Assembly: GCA_903834925.1 (NCBI GenBank)
Contig: CAILLA010000115.1
Span: forward strand, 1 to 58,657
Origin: an uncultured Schlesneria sp.
Lineage (GTDB): Bacteria; Planctomycetota; Planctomycetia; Planctomycetales; Planctomycetaceae
DNA: 58,657 nt
Direction: 5' to 3'
Part shown: piece by piece, positions 8,937 through 17,154 of the stretch
Position numbering within the stretch: the stretch's first letter is position 1
Layout: the number at the start of each line of letters is the position of its first letter
Translations under genes and position numbers: made by a program
Notes under the pieces: model-generated
Databases searched by the model: none
Told to the model about the DNA's origin: nothing
What the model saw: the letters and a program-made list of their open reading frames with translations, nothing else

Positions 8937-11260
8937 CGTGTCTGCGAGCTTTGAACGAAACAGGTCATTGGCAAAACATGTTTAACCGTCCCGTACCAGT
9001 CTTTGGCAATGGAGATGACTCGAGTGAGGCCGGATGGAATACGGATCGTGATCCGCAATTTCGACTGACCCTGCTATGGTTCGTCTTAGCGTTGCCTGTT
9101 CTGGCAGTGATTGGGCGTGTCGGTCAATTGCAGCTCGGCTTGCAGGACGACTTCGCCGTGGCCTTTTCTCGGACAGCCGAATCGCTTCGAGAGATCCCCG
9201 CTCGGGACGGTCGGATTCTGGCGGCGGATGGAAGTGTGCTGGCAGGTGATGTTGAGCGTTACGACCTTGCGGTTCACTTTTGTGAAATTCAAGAGCCCAC
9301 GGAAAAACAGCTGATTTCGAAGGCCAAATCTCGACTGAGCAAAGTGGATCGCAAGGATAAGCAAAAGCTCAACGATGAAATGCAAAAGGTAATTACCGAG
9401 CGGGACATCTTTTGGCAAAAACTGGCAGATTTGGCGGGCCTGCCCTTAAATGATTTGCTCGATGCGAGAAAGAAGCAACAAACACGAATTGAACGGATAA
9501 AAGAAGCCGTGGAACGGCGTCTCCGCGAAAAACAGCAGAAAGATCCCCCGAAAGAGACTTACCCGGACGGCAAATTAGAACTGTCATGGAAATCGTTCTG
9601 GAATCGAATCCAGCAAACGGTCATTGAACAGCCTGAATTAACCCATGATCTTCAGCTGGTGGAAGAGGACGACTACCACTCGGTCATTGCCAATATCGAC
9701 GCCGAGATGAAATCCGAGATTGAAGGGCATCCCGACCGATATCCGCATACAAAAGTCCTGATTCATTCACACAGAACGTATCCCAAAGGCGAATTCGCGT
9801 CACATTTGATCGGATTTCGAAAACCATTATCAGTAGAGCAGTATCAAAAGCGAAAGTCGATTTATCCTGACGGTGATCCTCAGGACTACCACGTCGGAGA
9901 TCCATGCGGGATCAGCGGTCTTGAACTGAGTTATGATTCCCAATTAAAAGGGATTCGGGGACGACAAGCCGTCATTAAGAATTGGCGGGATGAGGTTGTC
10001 GACACGCGAGTGATCCGCCCCCCTGAGCACGGTCGCGATCTTGTTCTGACACTCGATTCCGAAGTTCAACTTCGAGCTGAGCAATTGCTCGATGCAGCCT
10101 TGACGAAAGTCACCGTCAAGGGGACTGTCGACCCTGAAACCAGTCATGGTCGATTTCGTGACCCAACCTGTCCACAAGGGGGATGCCTGGTCGCAATCGA
10201 TGTCCATACAGGGGCGATTCTGGCGGCGGCAGCGGCACCTCGATTCGACTTGAATTTGATGGTCGCCCCCGATTCGGCTCAATGGGACGATGTCATGTCA
10301 GACCCTCGAAGCCCGTTTTTGTCACGTGCGACTCATATGGCATTACCACCCGGTTCGGTCTTCAAAGTCATTTCTGCAGTCGCTTCCATTGAGAGTGGAA
10401 AAATGCCGCCTCACGAAACGTTTTATTGCCAGGGGTTTCTCGACCAACCCAATAAGCATCGATGTCTCCCTTTTCGGCATTACGGGGTGGGGCATGGCGA
10501 AGTGAGGCTGGCTGATGCTCTGTGTCGCTCGTGTAACGTTTATTTCTACACGGCCGCGAGACGGATGGGACCGCAAACTCTCGTCGATTGGGCGAGACGA
10601 TTCGGGATTGGACAACGGACGGGGATTGACCTTCCATCGGAATCTTCCGGACATCTGCCTGCACCCGATTCGCCGCTTGCGCCTGGCGAGCGGCGTCCTG
10701 TTTGGAGGCCCGGTGATACACTCGACCTTGCAATCGGACAGTCGACGCTCACTGTGACACCGCTTCAAATCGTGAGGGCGATGGCGGCGATTGCGAACGG
10801 GGGTTATCTGGTGACTCCGCATCTGGCCGCAGAGTCAGGTCCCAGCCTGATGGACGACTCGAGTTCGATCCGCAATTCACCGTCAAACCTGCAACCATCG
10901 CCGATCGAAGGGCTGCACGCTGAAACGCTGGAAAATATCCGAGAAGGATTAACAATGGTCGTCCACCATCCTCGTGGAACCGGTTACAAAACAATCCGAA
11001 TGAAAGAAGTGACGATTGCAGGCAAGACGGGTACCGCGGAAACCAATGGCATCGATCACGCCTGGTTCGCAGGGTATGTGCCTGCCGAACAACCCCGAAT
11101 CGCCTTTGTTGTTGTTCTGCAAAACGGTGGCGGCGGCGGTGCAGCAGCGGGTCCAGTGGCACATGAATTTGTCAAGAAATTAGTCGACCTGGGACTCGTC
11201 ACAAAGGTGCCGCATCTGGTCTCTGAACGCTCCATGACACCTCGGTCGCAGAAACAATAA
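8915..11260 (+). CDS. mrdA: Penicillin-binding protein 2 (class B transpeptidase), long form
   Basis: The 781-residue protein has a cytoplasmic tail, a membrane helix at about 52-67, a pedestal domain (ESLREIPARDGRILAADGSVLA, GISGLELSYDSQLKGIRGR) and a transpeptidase domain. The active-site motifs are intact: SVFK at 481-484, SCN at 539-541 and KTG at 704-706. PBP2 cross-links peptidoglycan during elongation. At 781 residues it is longer than typical PBP2 (about 630); the excess is a charged, coiled-coil-like insertion at about 128-245 in the pedestal. The ATG at 8915 overlaps mreD by 22 bases; the ATG at 8978 (residue 22) would avoid the overlap, and neither has a strong ribosome-binding site. 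It is the last gene of the mre cluster and is followed by hairpins. Confidence 0.95.
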   Translation: MDDVEPITCLRALNETGHWQNMFNRPVPVFGNGDDSSEAGWNTDRDPQFRLTLLWFVLALPVLAVIGRVGQLQLGLQDDFAVAFSRTAESLREIPARDGRILAADGSVLAGDVERYDLAVHFCEIQEPTEKQLISKAKSRLSKVDRKDKQKLNDEMQKVITERDIFWQKLADLAGLPLNDLLDARKKQQTRIERIKEAVERRLREKQQKDPPKETYPDGKLELSWKSFWNRIQQTVIEQPELTHDLQLVEEDDYHSVIANIDAEMKSEIEGHPDRYPHTKVLIHSHRTYPKGEFASHLIGFRKPLSVEQYQKRKSIYPDGDPQDYHVGDPCGISGLELSYDSQLKGIRGRQAVIKNWRDEVVDTRVIRPPEHGRDLVLTLDSEVQLRAEQLLDAALTKVTVKGTVDPETSHGRFRDPTCPQGGCLVAIDVHTGAILAAAAAPRFDLNLMVAPDSAQWDDVMSDPRSPFLSRATHMALPPGSVFKVISAVASIESGKMPPHETFYCQGFLDQPNKHRCLPFRHYGVGHGEVRLADALCRSCNVYFYTAARRMGPQTLVDWARRFGIGQRTGIDLPSESSGHLPAPDSPLAPGERRPVWRPGDTLDLAIGQSTLTVTPLQIVRAMAAIANGGYLVTPHLAAESGPSLMDDSSSIRNSPSNLQPSPIEGLHAETLENIREGLTMVVHHPRGTGYKTIRMKEVTIAGKTGTAETNGIDHAWFAGYVPAEQPRIAFVVVLQNGGGGGAAAGPVAHEFVKKLVDLGLVTKVPHLVSERSMTPRSQKQ

Positions 11261-11262
11261 CC

Positions 11263-11319
11263 ATCACGAAATTTTTCGTGATTTGCGTGCCAATAAACCT
11301 GGAAATCCAGGGATTTTTC
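11263..11319 (+). terminator. Hairpins after the PBP2 gene, likely end of mre transcript
   Basis: Two hairpins lie just after the stop codon. The first has 9-base arms at 11263-11271 and 11274-11282 (ATCACGAAA and its complement) with a T-rich loop. The second is short (CCTGG at 11298-11302 with CCAGG at 11307-11311) and is followed by GATTTTT. Either could end the mre transcript; the second has the better T run but a weak stem. Confidence 0.5.
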
Positions 11320-11610
11320 CAATTTTTACAAAATGAAAAAACGTGAGAAAGTCGTGTTGACCCAACTGAAGCAAGCCTCTATGTTTCGCCCGCTTGCTCT
11401 GCCTGACACGCAATCAAGCAACACGTCGATAAAAACAAATCTCACTCAAATGAATTGAATCTCGTTAACAATCTGATCGAATGCGGCCTTGCAATCGATC
11501 ATTCCAGGCCCCTGATCACTGAAATAAACATCCACTCGTTTCGGCCCCTTGGACGAACGGTATCTGAGATTGCGGCATGGATGCTGCGATACAGATAACG
11601 ATGAGCGGAA

Positions 11611-11722
11611 ACGGGACGTCTCACATGGATGTGATCCGTCCCGTGAATATTGCAGAGTCCGATCGCCCCGGAAGCAACTGATGTCCTTCGCCCCCCTGGG
11701 ACCAGTTGCTTCCGGGCTTTTT
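11611..11722 (+). ncRNA. Candidate structured RNA: nested hairpin followed by rho-independent terminator
   Basis: Two strong hairpins stand close together in gene-free DNA. The first, 11611-11644, pairs ACGGGACG with CGTCCCGT and, inside it, TCACAT with ATGTGA. The second, 11667-11716, has perfect 14-base arms (CCCGGAAGCAACTG at 11667-11680, complement at 11703-11716) and is followed by CTTTTTCG. The latter has the form of an intrinsic terminator. It is unlikely to serve the PBP2 gene, 350 bases upstream with its own hairpins. A small transcript starting in 11400-11600 is one explanation; it could also be terminator-like repeat DNA. No RNA family was recognised. Confidence 0.35.
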
Positions 11723-11729
11723 CGTAACG

Positions 11730-11873
11730 CGTTTTTTTGTAACGCGACCATCATTGATGGCAACGTTCAGAGCACGTTTCCTCGTCTCGTGTTGCCAACT
11801 CTCTTTTTTGTGACACGTTTTTTGTAACGCAACCTTGATTGCGGCAACGTTCGATGCACGTTTCCGCGCCTCA
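11730..11873. repeat. Diverged direct repeat, two units of about 60 bases
   Basis: Unit A (11730-11790) and unit B (11816-11873) share the order CGTTTTTT, GTAACGC, a short variable part, GGCAACGTTC, GCACGTTTCC and a CG-rich end. They are separated by about 25 bases that also contain a T run. They lie between the terminator hairpin and the stop of the YkgJ-type gene. On the minus strand they encode a repeated KRA.NVA pattern in one frame, but this frame overlaps a better gene and is not taken as coding. Confidence 0.6.
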
Positions 11874-11882
11874 TTCTGAACT

Positions 11883-12302
11883 TCAAATGTCGATGACAGC
11901 TGCCTGTTGGTGGATGCTTTCGAGTTGAACCAAGTCGCCATCACCCATGCCGGGACAGACGATTTGGGCTCGTTTCCAGGTTTCGGGACTTTCCAGGTTC
12001 GAGTTCCAGAATGGCCAAGTGCGACATTGAGGTGGCCGTACCGGATAGATCGTGCAGCGTCGCGTTCGCCCATCAAAAAACGTGCAGTCGCCGTTCGCGA
12101 ACTCGCGTAGAGTAACCCTGCCGCCGTGCAGTCTTGTGTGGTTGATGCGCATTTCGCCGAGGGACAAGCCGCGAAATTCCGCGATTTCACGGATCTCGTC
12201 CTCGGTGACCCAAACGACACCCGGCCCACCCGTGCAACAGTTTCCGCATTGACTGCATTGAAAGCGAAGCCCTTCGTGATACCAGGGCAACTGTTCTGAC
12301 AT
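11883..12302 (-). CDS. YkgJ family cysteine-cluster protein
   Basis: A 139-residue protein whose N-terminal third has the CxxCxxCC motif of the YkgJ family (FQCSQCGNCCTG), thought to chelate zinc or iron. Further cysteines follow in typical places: GDCTFFDGRTRRCTIYPVRPPQCRTWPFW. The open frame reaches upstream to 12419, but the extra 39 residues look non-coding and the ATG at 12302 (MSEQLPWYHEG) gives a family-like start. It stands alone on the minus strand. Its molecular role is unknown; related proteins occur singly in many bacteria. Confidence 0.85.
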   Translation of the reverse strand: MSEQLPWYHEGLRFQCSQCGNCCTGGPGVVWVTEDEIREIAEFRGLSLGEMRINHTRLHGGRVTLREFANGDCTFFDGRTRRCTIYPVRPPQCRTWPFWNSNLESPETWKRAQIVCPGMGDGDLVQLESIHQQAAVIDI

Positions 12303-12539
12303 CGATACGTCTTCTAGAATAATGACACGACACAGCCAATCCAACAACAACCGCAAACCCCAATGGCGTGGCAGTGCTGGATAAAACATGTAGTCGTAAG
12401 AGGAGCGATTGTTACGCAAAGAAACGTTATTTCAACTATCGCCGTGTAAAAATCTTGAGTCCATTTGGCAGAAATAAAGGGCATTCCCAAGGTACTCAAC
12501 GCCGATGAGCACTGTAATATTGAGCGATTCGTTGTTTAA

Positions 12540-13183
12540 TTGTGGCTTTCAATGAAATCAGGAATCATTGCTGTCAATGCCGGAATGATTTTTTTGATTG
12601 GAATCGTAGTTGGACGCGTAGCCGAAGTTTTGTCCGAAAAAGAAGACATTGAAAAAGAAGCAACGCTGACTCAAACCATCCGGGCAGCGACGGGAACCGT
12701 GGATTTCCACGACCAGAAAGTGATTGATTCGCATCAACGTCCAAGAGTAAAACGGATCAATTTTGATTTCGAAGATCATCCAAAACTTGACCGATTTCCG
12801 TTTCGCGACCTCGCGGATTTCGAAGATTTGGAAGAATTGAATTTGGGAGTTTGCAATGTCGGTGGGGATATGCTTGATGGTCTTGTTTCACTGTCAAAAC
12901 TGAAAAAACTCGAACTTTCCCATTGCGTGATCGGCGATCGTGGTTTCGAAAACCTATCCAAAATGAAAGCACTCGAGTTCGTGAAATTTTGGGGAGGTTG
13001 ACGCAACTGACCGAATTAAGTCTGAATCAGACTTCGGTGACAGATGCCGGCTTGGTTCACCTATCAGGGCTCAAGAAATTGAAGCTTTTGTTTTTGAAAC
13101 AGACTGCGGTAACGCAGGAATCTAGAAATCAATTGAAACAAATGCTGCCTGAACTGAAAGAGATTGGCATCGGACCACTTTAA
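12540..13183 (+). pseudogene. Leucine-rich-repeat protein broken by a frameshift or deletion
   Basis: From 12540 a frame encodes an N-terminal membrane anchor (SGIIAVNAGMIFLIGIVVGRV), a charged linker and LRR units (FEDLEELNLGVCNVGGDMLDGLVSLSKLKKLELSHCVIGDRGFENLSK...), then stops at 13001 after EFVKFWGG. Immediately, in another frame, the repeat resumes: RLTQLTELSLNQTSVTDAGLVHLSGLKKLKLLFLKQT, ending at 13183. The two halves join inside one repeat near 12985-13000, at a GGGGAGG run. Part of one repeat seems lost with a change of phase, so this is best read as a damaged gene of the planctomycete LRR kind, possibly with the first part still expressed. A sequencing error cannot be excluded. Confidence 0.7.
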
Positions 13184-13252
13184 AGATCAGTTGAGGCAAA
13201 CTCGCAATTTTCAACCTAACATCTTTGCTGCCATCATGTTATTTGGATCAAA

Positions 13253-13516
13253 ATGAACGATACAGAACTGAGTTTTCCGGAAAAAACGATTGCGACTTGC
13301 CCACGAGATTCGTCGTTCTGGTCTTTCGACCTTCTGGTCAACGACACCATGGTCGAATGCCAGGGAAGCCACCCTTACGATGGTGCCGCGACAATCTGGC
13401 AATGCACGCACGAAGCTTTTACCAAAGGGACTCGGAATTCCGATGTCATTGAACGATTTTCACAACAGGCGATCGAAGACGTCTTGGCAGAAATTCGAAG
13501 TCGAACAAGTAAATAG
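13253..13516 (+). CDS. Small hypothetical protein
   Basis: An 87-residue acidic protein starting at an ATG 70 bases after the broken LRR gene. It has no signal peptide, no membrane segment and no family I recognise. Its composition looks protein-like (SSFWSFDLLVNDTMVECQGSHPY, then AFTKGTRNSDVIERFSQQAIEDVLAEI as a probable C-terminal helix). No strong ribosome-binding site precedes it. It may be a small conserved gene or a chance frame. Confidence 0.5.
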   Translation: MNDTELSFPEKTIATCPRDSSFWSFDLLVNDTMVECQGSHPYDGAATIWQCTHEAFTKGTRNSDVIERFSQQAIEDVLAEIRSRTSK

Positions 13517-13594
13517 TACGCGTTTAATTCGGGATGATTAAATCAAAGTAACTGTAAAGTAAGGTCCGTTGCGTTTCTGCAGTTGCGGTATTTT

Positions 13595-13624
13595 TTGACA
13601 AAATGGCGTGGCGATGGCGATAGC
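13595..13624 (+). promoter_or_regulatory. Possible promoter ahead of rplY
   Basis: A perfect TTGACA lies at 13595-13600, about 140 bases before rplY. The best -10 match is GATAGC at 13619-13624, only three of six bases with an 18-base spacer. The position suits the ribosomal protein operon, but the -10 is weak. Confidence 0.25.
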
Positions 13625-13743
13625 GTTGCAGGCCGGTCCCAGCTTCGTTAAACTTCTCGGTCCTCGCGTTTGCCTTCTTTGTGGGTAGGCTCTCACTTTG
13701 AACCGGCGACGAGTCTGAATTTATCATCAAGGTACGTGTTTTC

Positions 13744-14412
13744 ATGTCGAAGGAAGCTAAGCTAGTCGTCAAGACGCGAACGGACAAAGAACAAGGTTCA
13801 GCAGCGTGTCGGCGATTACGTTGGAGTGGTCAGGTTCCCGGTAACATTTACGGGCATAACGCACCGCCGATTTCTGTCGTGATTGACTCCGACGCTTTGA
13901 CACCCGTTCTGATGTCGGGTGCGAAGGTCGTTGATGTTGAGCTGGACGGTAAAGTCGACAAAGCGGTTGTACGCGAAATCCAATGGGACACGTTTGGCAA
14001 GAGAATCAGCCACTTTGATCTGTTGCGAGTCGACCCGAACGAACGAGTGAATATCATCGTTCCGTTAGAACTTAAGGGGACGGCTCCTGGTGTTCTGATG
14101 GGTGGAGTGCTGGAACATGTGATGCACTCGATCACAATTGACTGTCTTGCGTACCAGATTCCTGACACGATACACGTTCGAATTGGATCATTGGAACTTG
14201 GCAAGTCGATCCACGTTTCGGATTTGGTTCTGCCTGAAGGATCGCATGCCCACGCGGCACCTGACGCGATCGTGGTTCATATCGTGACTGCGAAGGCTCA
14301 GGAAGAAATTCCTGCTGGTGCCGGCCCGATCGAACCAGAAATGATTGGAAAGAAACCAGCAGCGGATGCGGCTGACGCCAAAGACGACAAGAAGGATGCG
14401 AAGAAGAAATAG
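13744..14412 (+). CDS. rplY: 50S ribosomal protein L25, long Ctc/TL5 form
   Basis: This 222-residue protein matches bacterial L25 of the long (Ctc/TL5) type. The N-terminal domain binds 5S rRNA (RLRWSGQVPGNIYGHNAPPI, VREIQWDTFGKRISHFDLLRVD), followed by the second domain (VPLELKGTAPGVLMGGVLEHVMHSITIDCLAYQIPD, IHVSDLVLPEGSHAH). A charged lysine/aspartate-rich tail ends the protein (DAKDDKKDAKKK). It starts the rplY-pth-rpsF-ssb-rplI cluster. Confidence 0.95.
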   Translation: MSKEAKLVVKTRTDKEQGSAACRRLRWSGQVPGNIYGHNAPPISVVIDSDALTPVLMSGAKVVDVELDGKVDKAVVREIQWDTFGKRISHFDLLRVDPNERVNIIVPLELKGTAPGVLMGGVLEHVMHSITIDCLAYQIPDTIHVRIGSLELGKSIHVSDLVLPEGSHAHAAPDAIVVHIVTAKAQEEIPAGAGPIEPEMIGKKPAADAADAKDDKKDAKKK

Positions 14413-14499
14413 TATTGATCCGGTAATTGAAAAGTCATTTCGGACGGTGGTTTGCCGGAAATCAGATTCCCGGAGTCTAGGACAGTTCGGAATGCAATC

Positions 14500-15102
14500 A
14501 TGAAACTGGTTGTCGGGCTGGGCAACCCGGGATCAAACTATGAAGGAACCCGCCACAATATCGGCTTTGATGTCATATCCGAGTTGTCCCTGCGATGGGG
14601 GACAAGTCGGCCCAAGCTTCGGTTTGAGGCCAATTTGAGTGAGGCGAATTACCAAGGTGAAAAGGTGCTGCTTGCAGCACCGCAGACATATATGAATTTA
14701 AGTGGACGCAGCGTCCAGCAGATCGTTAAGTTTTATCAGATTCCACTGAACGATGTGTTGGTCATCTGCGATGATATGAACCTGAAGCTTGCACAATTGC
14801 GATTACGAGCATCTGGTTCTGCTGGTGGTCAGAAGGGATTATCGAGTATTTTGCAGGTCTGCGGAACGGAGCAAATTCCCAGATTGCGGTTCGGTGTGGG
14901 ACGTCCTCCTGAAAAGATGGATGCGGTCACGTTTGTTCTGGCAAAATTTCGAAAAGAGGAACTGGCGGACGTCGATGCGTCTGTCAGAAGTGCTGCGACA
15001 GGAATTGAAATCTGGATTCGGGAAGGGATTTCAGCGGCGATGAACGTCGTCAATCTTGCTCCTTCCGATTCGGGCGACAATTCCTCAGGGAAGCAGACTT
15101 AA
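14500..15102 (+). CDS. pth: Peptidyl-tRNA hydrolase
   Basis: This 200-residue enzyme frees tRNA from peptidyl-tRNAs dropped by the ribosome. The family pattern is complete: MKLVVGLGNPGSNYEGTRHNIGF with the catalytic histidine in RHN, APQTYMNLSG, CDDMNLKLAQLRLRASGSAGGQKGL and RLRFGVGRPPEKMDAVTFVLAKF. The frame is open upstream to 14452, but the ATG at 14500 gives the canonical start. The gene follows rplY by 87 bases, a common pairing. Confidence 0.95.
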   Translation: MKLVVGLGNPGSNYEGTRHNIGFDVISELSLRWGTSRPKLRFEANLSEANYQGEKVLLAAPQTYMNLSGRSVQQIVKFYQIPLNDVLVICDDMNLKLAQLRLRASGSAGGQKGLSSILQVCGTEQIPRLRFGVGRPPEKMDAVTFVLAKFRKEELADVDASVRSAATGIEIWIREGISAAMNVVNLAPSDSGDNSSGKQT

Positions 15103-15200
15103 ATAGATAATATGAAATGACAAGTACGAGACGAACACGGACTTCAACCCGACAGTGAACGATTTCCGCCGGGTGGCATCGAAGAATTTGGGAGAGAATT

Positions 15201-15620
15201 TTGACCGAGTACATGTATGAAGGAATGTTCCTGGTGGACAGCAACCGTTATGCTGCCGATCCCGAAGGAACTCAAAAGGCGGTGCTTGGGATGCTGGAAC
15301 GCGTTGGCGCTAAGGTGGTTGCCTCGCGTCCATGGCAGGAAGGGAAGCTCTGCTATCCCATCGAAGGTCAACGCAAGGGGTTGTACTACCTTGCTTGCTT
15401 TACGATGGACGGCGGCAGCATGATCGAATTGAATCGATTGTCGAAATTGAATGAAGCTGTGCTGCGACAATTGGTGCTCCGTCATCCCAAAGTGATCTTC
15501 GATGCGATGGTGGATGCCTTGACTCAACACGATGGTGCAATCCATAGTCCAGAGCAGAAGGCGGATCGTGATGCACGCGGCGACCGTCCGATCGAAGATG
15601 GCATTGAAGAGACGCGCTAA
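15201..15620 (+). CDS. rpsF: 30S ribosomal protein S6
   Basis: A 139-residue S6 protein: YEGMFLVDSNRYA, GAKVVASRPWQEGKLCYPIEGQRKGLYYLACF and LSKLNEAVLRQLVLRHP match the family. The first codon is TTG at 15201, supported by GGGAGAG a few bases upstream (about 15190-15196) and by the MTEYMYEG start; the next in-frame ATG at 15213 would remove the first strand. The C-terminus is extended by an acidic, charged tail. It lies between pth and ssb. Confidence 0.95.
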   Translation: MTEYMYEGMFLVDSNRYAADPEGTQKAVLGMLERVGAKVVASRPWQEGKLCYPIEGQRKGLYYLACFTMDGGSMIELNRLSKLNEAVLRQLVLRHPKVIFDAMVDALTQHDGAIHSPEQKADRDARGDRPIEDGIEETR

Positions 15621-15650
15621 TTCAGTTCCGGCAAGGAGGGGAAGCGACAA

Positions 15651-16154
15651 ATGGCCAGTTTCAACAAAGTGATTCTCGTCGGCAATTTGACCCGTGACCC
15701 GCAAGTAAAATATACGACGGGTGGTACGGCTGTGACCGAAATCGGTTTGGCCGTGAACCGTCGATGGCTCGACAAACAGTCGAATCAGTGGAAAGACGAA
15801 ACAACTTTCGTTGACATTACGTTGTGGGGCCGGACTGCAGAAATCGCTGGGGAATACCTGGCGAAAGGGCGGTCCGTCCTGATCGAAGGCCGACTGCAGC
15901 TTGATACGTGGGATGATCGCGAATCTGGTCAAAAGCGAAGCAAGTTGCGTGTTGTCGGCGAAAATATGACGATGTTAGGTGGTAAGGGAGACAACCCTGG
16001 CGGTGGCGGCGCCCCAGGACGGCCACAGTCGGCTAGTTCGCCCAGGAACGCTCCGGCCGAACCAGACCATGACCATGGCGACTCAGGAGGCGGCTATACT
16101 CCGAGTTTCGATGATCATTCTGCTGGGGCGCAAGGTGATGAAGTCCCGTTTTAA
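15651..16154 (+). CDS. ssb: Single-stranded DNA-binding protein
   Basis: This 167-residue SSB has an N-terminal OB fold (MASFNKVILVGNLTRDPQVK, NRRWLDKQSNQWKDETTFVDITLWGRTAEIAGEYLAKG, VLIEGRLQLDTWDD), a glycine/proline-rich linker from about residue 115, and an acidic tip ending DEVPF for partner binding. A strong ribosome-binding site, AAGGAGGGG, precedes the ATG. It follows rpsF by 30 bases, so the two are certainly co-transcribed. Confidence 0.97.
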   Translation: MASFNKVILVGNLTRDPQVKYTTGGTAVTEIGLAVNRRWLDKQSNQWKDETTFVDITLWGRTAEIAGEYLAKGRSVLIEGRLQLDTWDDRESGQKRSKLRVVGENMTMLGGKGDNPGGGGAPGRPQSASSPRNAPAEPDHDHGDSGGGYTPSFDDHSAGAQGDEVPF

Positions 16155-16196
16155 TTTGAATTGAAACCAGTTAGTTATCGCGACGGAATAGAAATC

Positions 16197-16700
16197 ATGG
16201 CTCGTAGTACACATTCTGCTTCTGGACGTCCCCGGGTTACTCGACAGGTCGAGTTATTGCTTGCCGCTGACGTCGAACACCTAGGCAATACGGGCGACAT
16301 TGTTCGCGTTAAGCCCGGATACGCTCGCAATTATTTGATGCCGAATGGGCTGGCAACAGTTGCGACCGAAGTCAATAAGCGAATGGTCAAACGACATCAG
16401 GAAAACCTGGTCGAGCTTCAGAAGCAGAAGATGATCGCGCTGCAGAAACGAGCCGACGCGATCGGAAAATACAGCGTTACGCTGGAAGCCAATGCGAACG
16501 AAGAAGGCCATCTATACGGTTCGATCATGGGTCCGGATATCAGCAAGGCCCTTGTGACCGCTGGTTATCAGGTCGATGCTGATCACGTCAAACTCGACGG
16601 TCCGATCAAGGAACTGGGGATGTATACCGTAAAGATCCAGCTTCACACGGATGTTAAAACTGAAATCAAGGTGTGGGTTGTTCCTGCAGCAAAGAAATAG
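16197..16700 (+). CDS. rplI: 50S ribosomal protein L9
   Basis: A 167-residue L9: VELLLAADVEHLGNTGDIVRVKPGYARNYLMPNGLATVAT is the N-terminal 23S-binding domain, followed by the long connecting helix and C-terminal domain. The protein has an N-terminal extension of about 16 residues (ARSTHSASGRPRVTRQ) before the usual start. The ATG at 16197 is chosen over an in-frame codon at 16161. It directly follows ssb; the rpsR gene usually found between them in other phyla is missing. A strong terminator follows. Confidence 0.95.
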   Translation: MARSTHSASGRPRVTRQVELLLAADVEHLGNTGDIVRVKPGYARNYLMPNGLATVATEVNKRMVKRHQENLVELQKQKMIALQKRADAIGKYSVTLEANANEEGHLYGSIMGPDISKALVTAGYQVDADHVKLDGPIKELGMYTVKIQLHTDVKTEIKVWVVPAAKK

Positions 16701-16735
16701 GCCATCACGTTTCCCCGGCTTATGACGAAAAATTG

Positions 16736-16770
16736 AAAGCGACGCTTCCAGTGACTGGAAGCGTCGCTTT
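16736..16770 (+). terminator. Intrinsic terminator after rplI
   Basis: A perfect 16-base stem (arms 16736-16751 and 16755-16770, starting AAAGCGACGCTTCC) with a 3-base loop, flanked by A and T runs, lies 36 bases after the rplI stop. It closes the rplY-rplI operon. Confidence 0.9.
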
Positions 16771-17154
16771 ACTTATTTGGATGCTCCTGCCGTTATTCAT
16801 GACTTTCTGCTCGGCAATAATTTTCGGTCCTGCAAAACTGATGACGTTCGTGCACTGCGTGAACAATTCCCCGTATATTTTCCACCAGGTCAATTGCCAC
16901 CCTAAGGTTCAATCGGCGGGAGTTTGGATCCACGGACAGAATATGACTCGATAAAATATGGATAAAGGTGTGTCGAATGTCGCGAAAAGATTCGTAACCA
17001 AATTTAGAAATATGCCAATTCATTGATGGATGATGCGGCGATTGTCATAAAGCGAGGTAGTATTTCTGGTGTGAGCGGAATCCCGGAAGTTGCGATCGAC
17101 TTGTCGGCGATGTAAGTGTTTATTTGAGAATGGCTTGCCACTTGAAGGATGTTT
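16771..17154. other. Intergenic region, no gene seen
   Basis: About 380 bases between the rplI terminator and the DUF1549 gene. It should hold that gene's promoter. Frames here are short and overlap in several phases. I see no RNA gene or repeat. Confidence 0.5.

Noticed and set aside
11621-12229. A 202-codon minus-strand frame over the hairpins, direct repeats and the YkgJ-type gene
   Set aside because: It overlaps the YkgJ gene in another frame and runs through noncoding repeat DNA; the CxxCxxCC protein is the real one.
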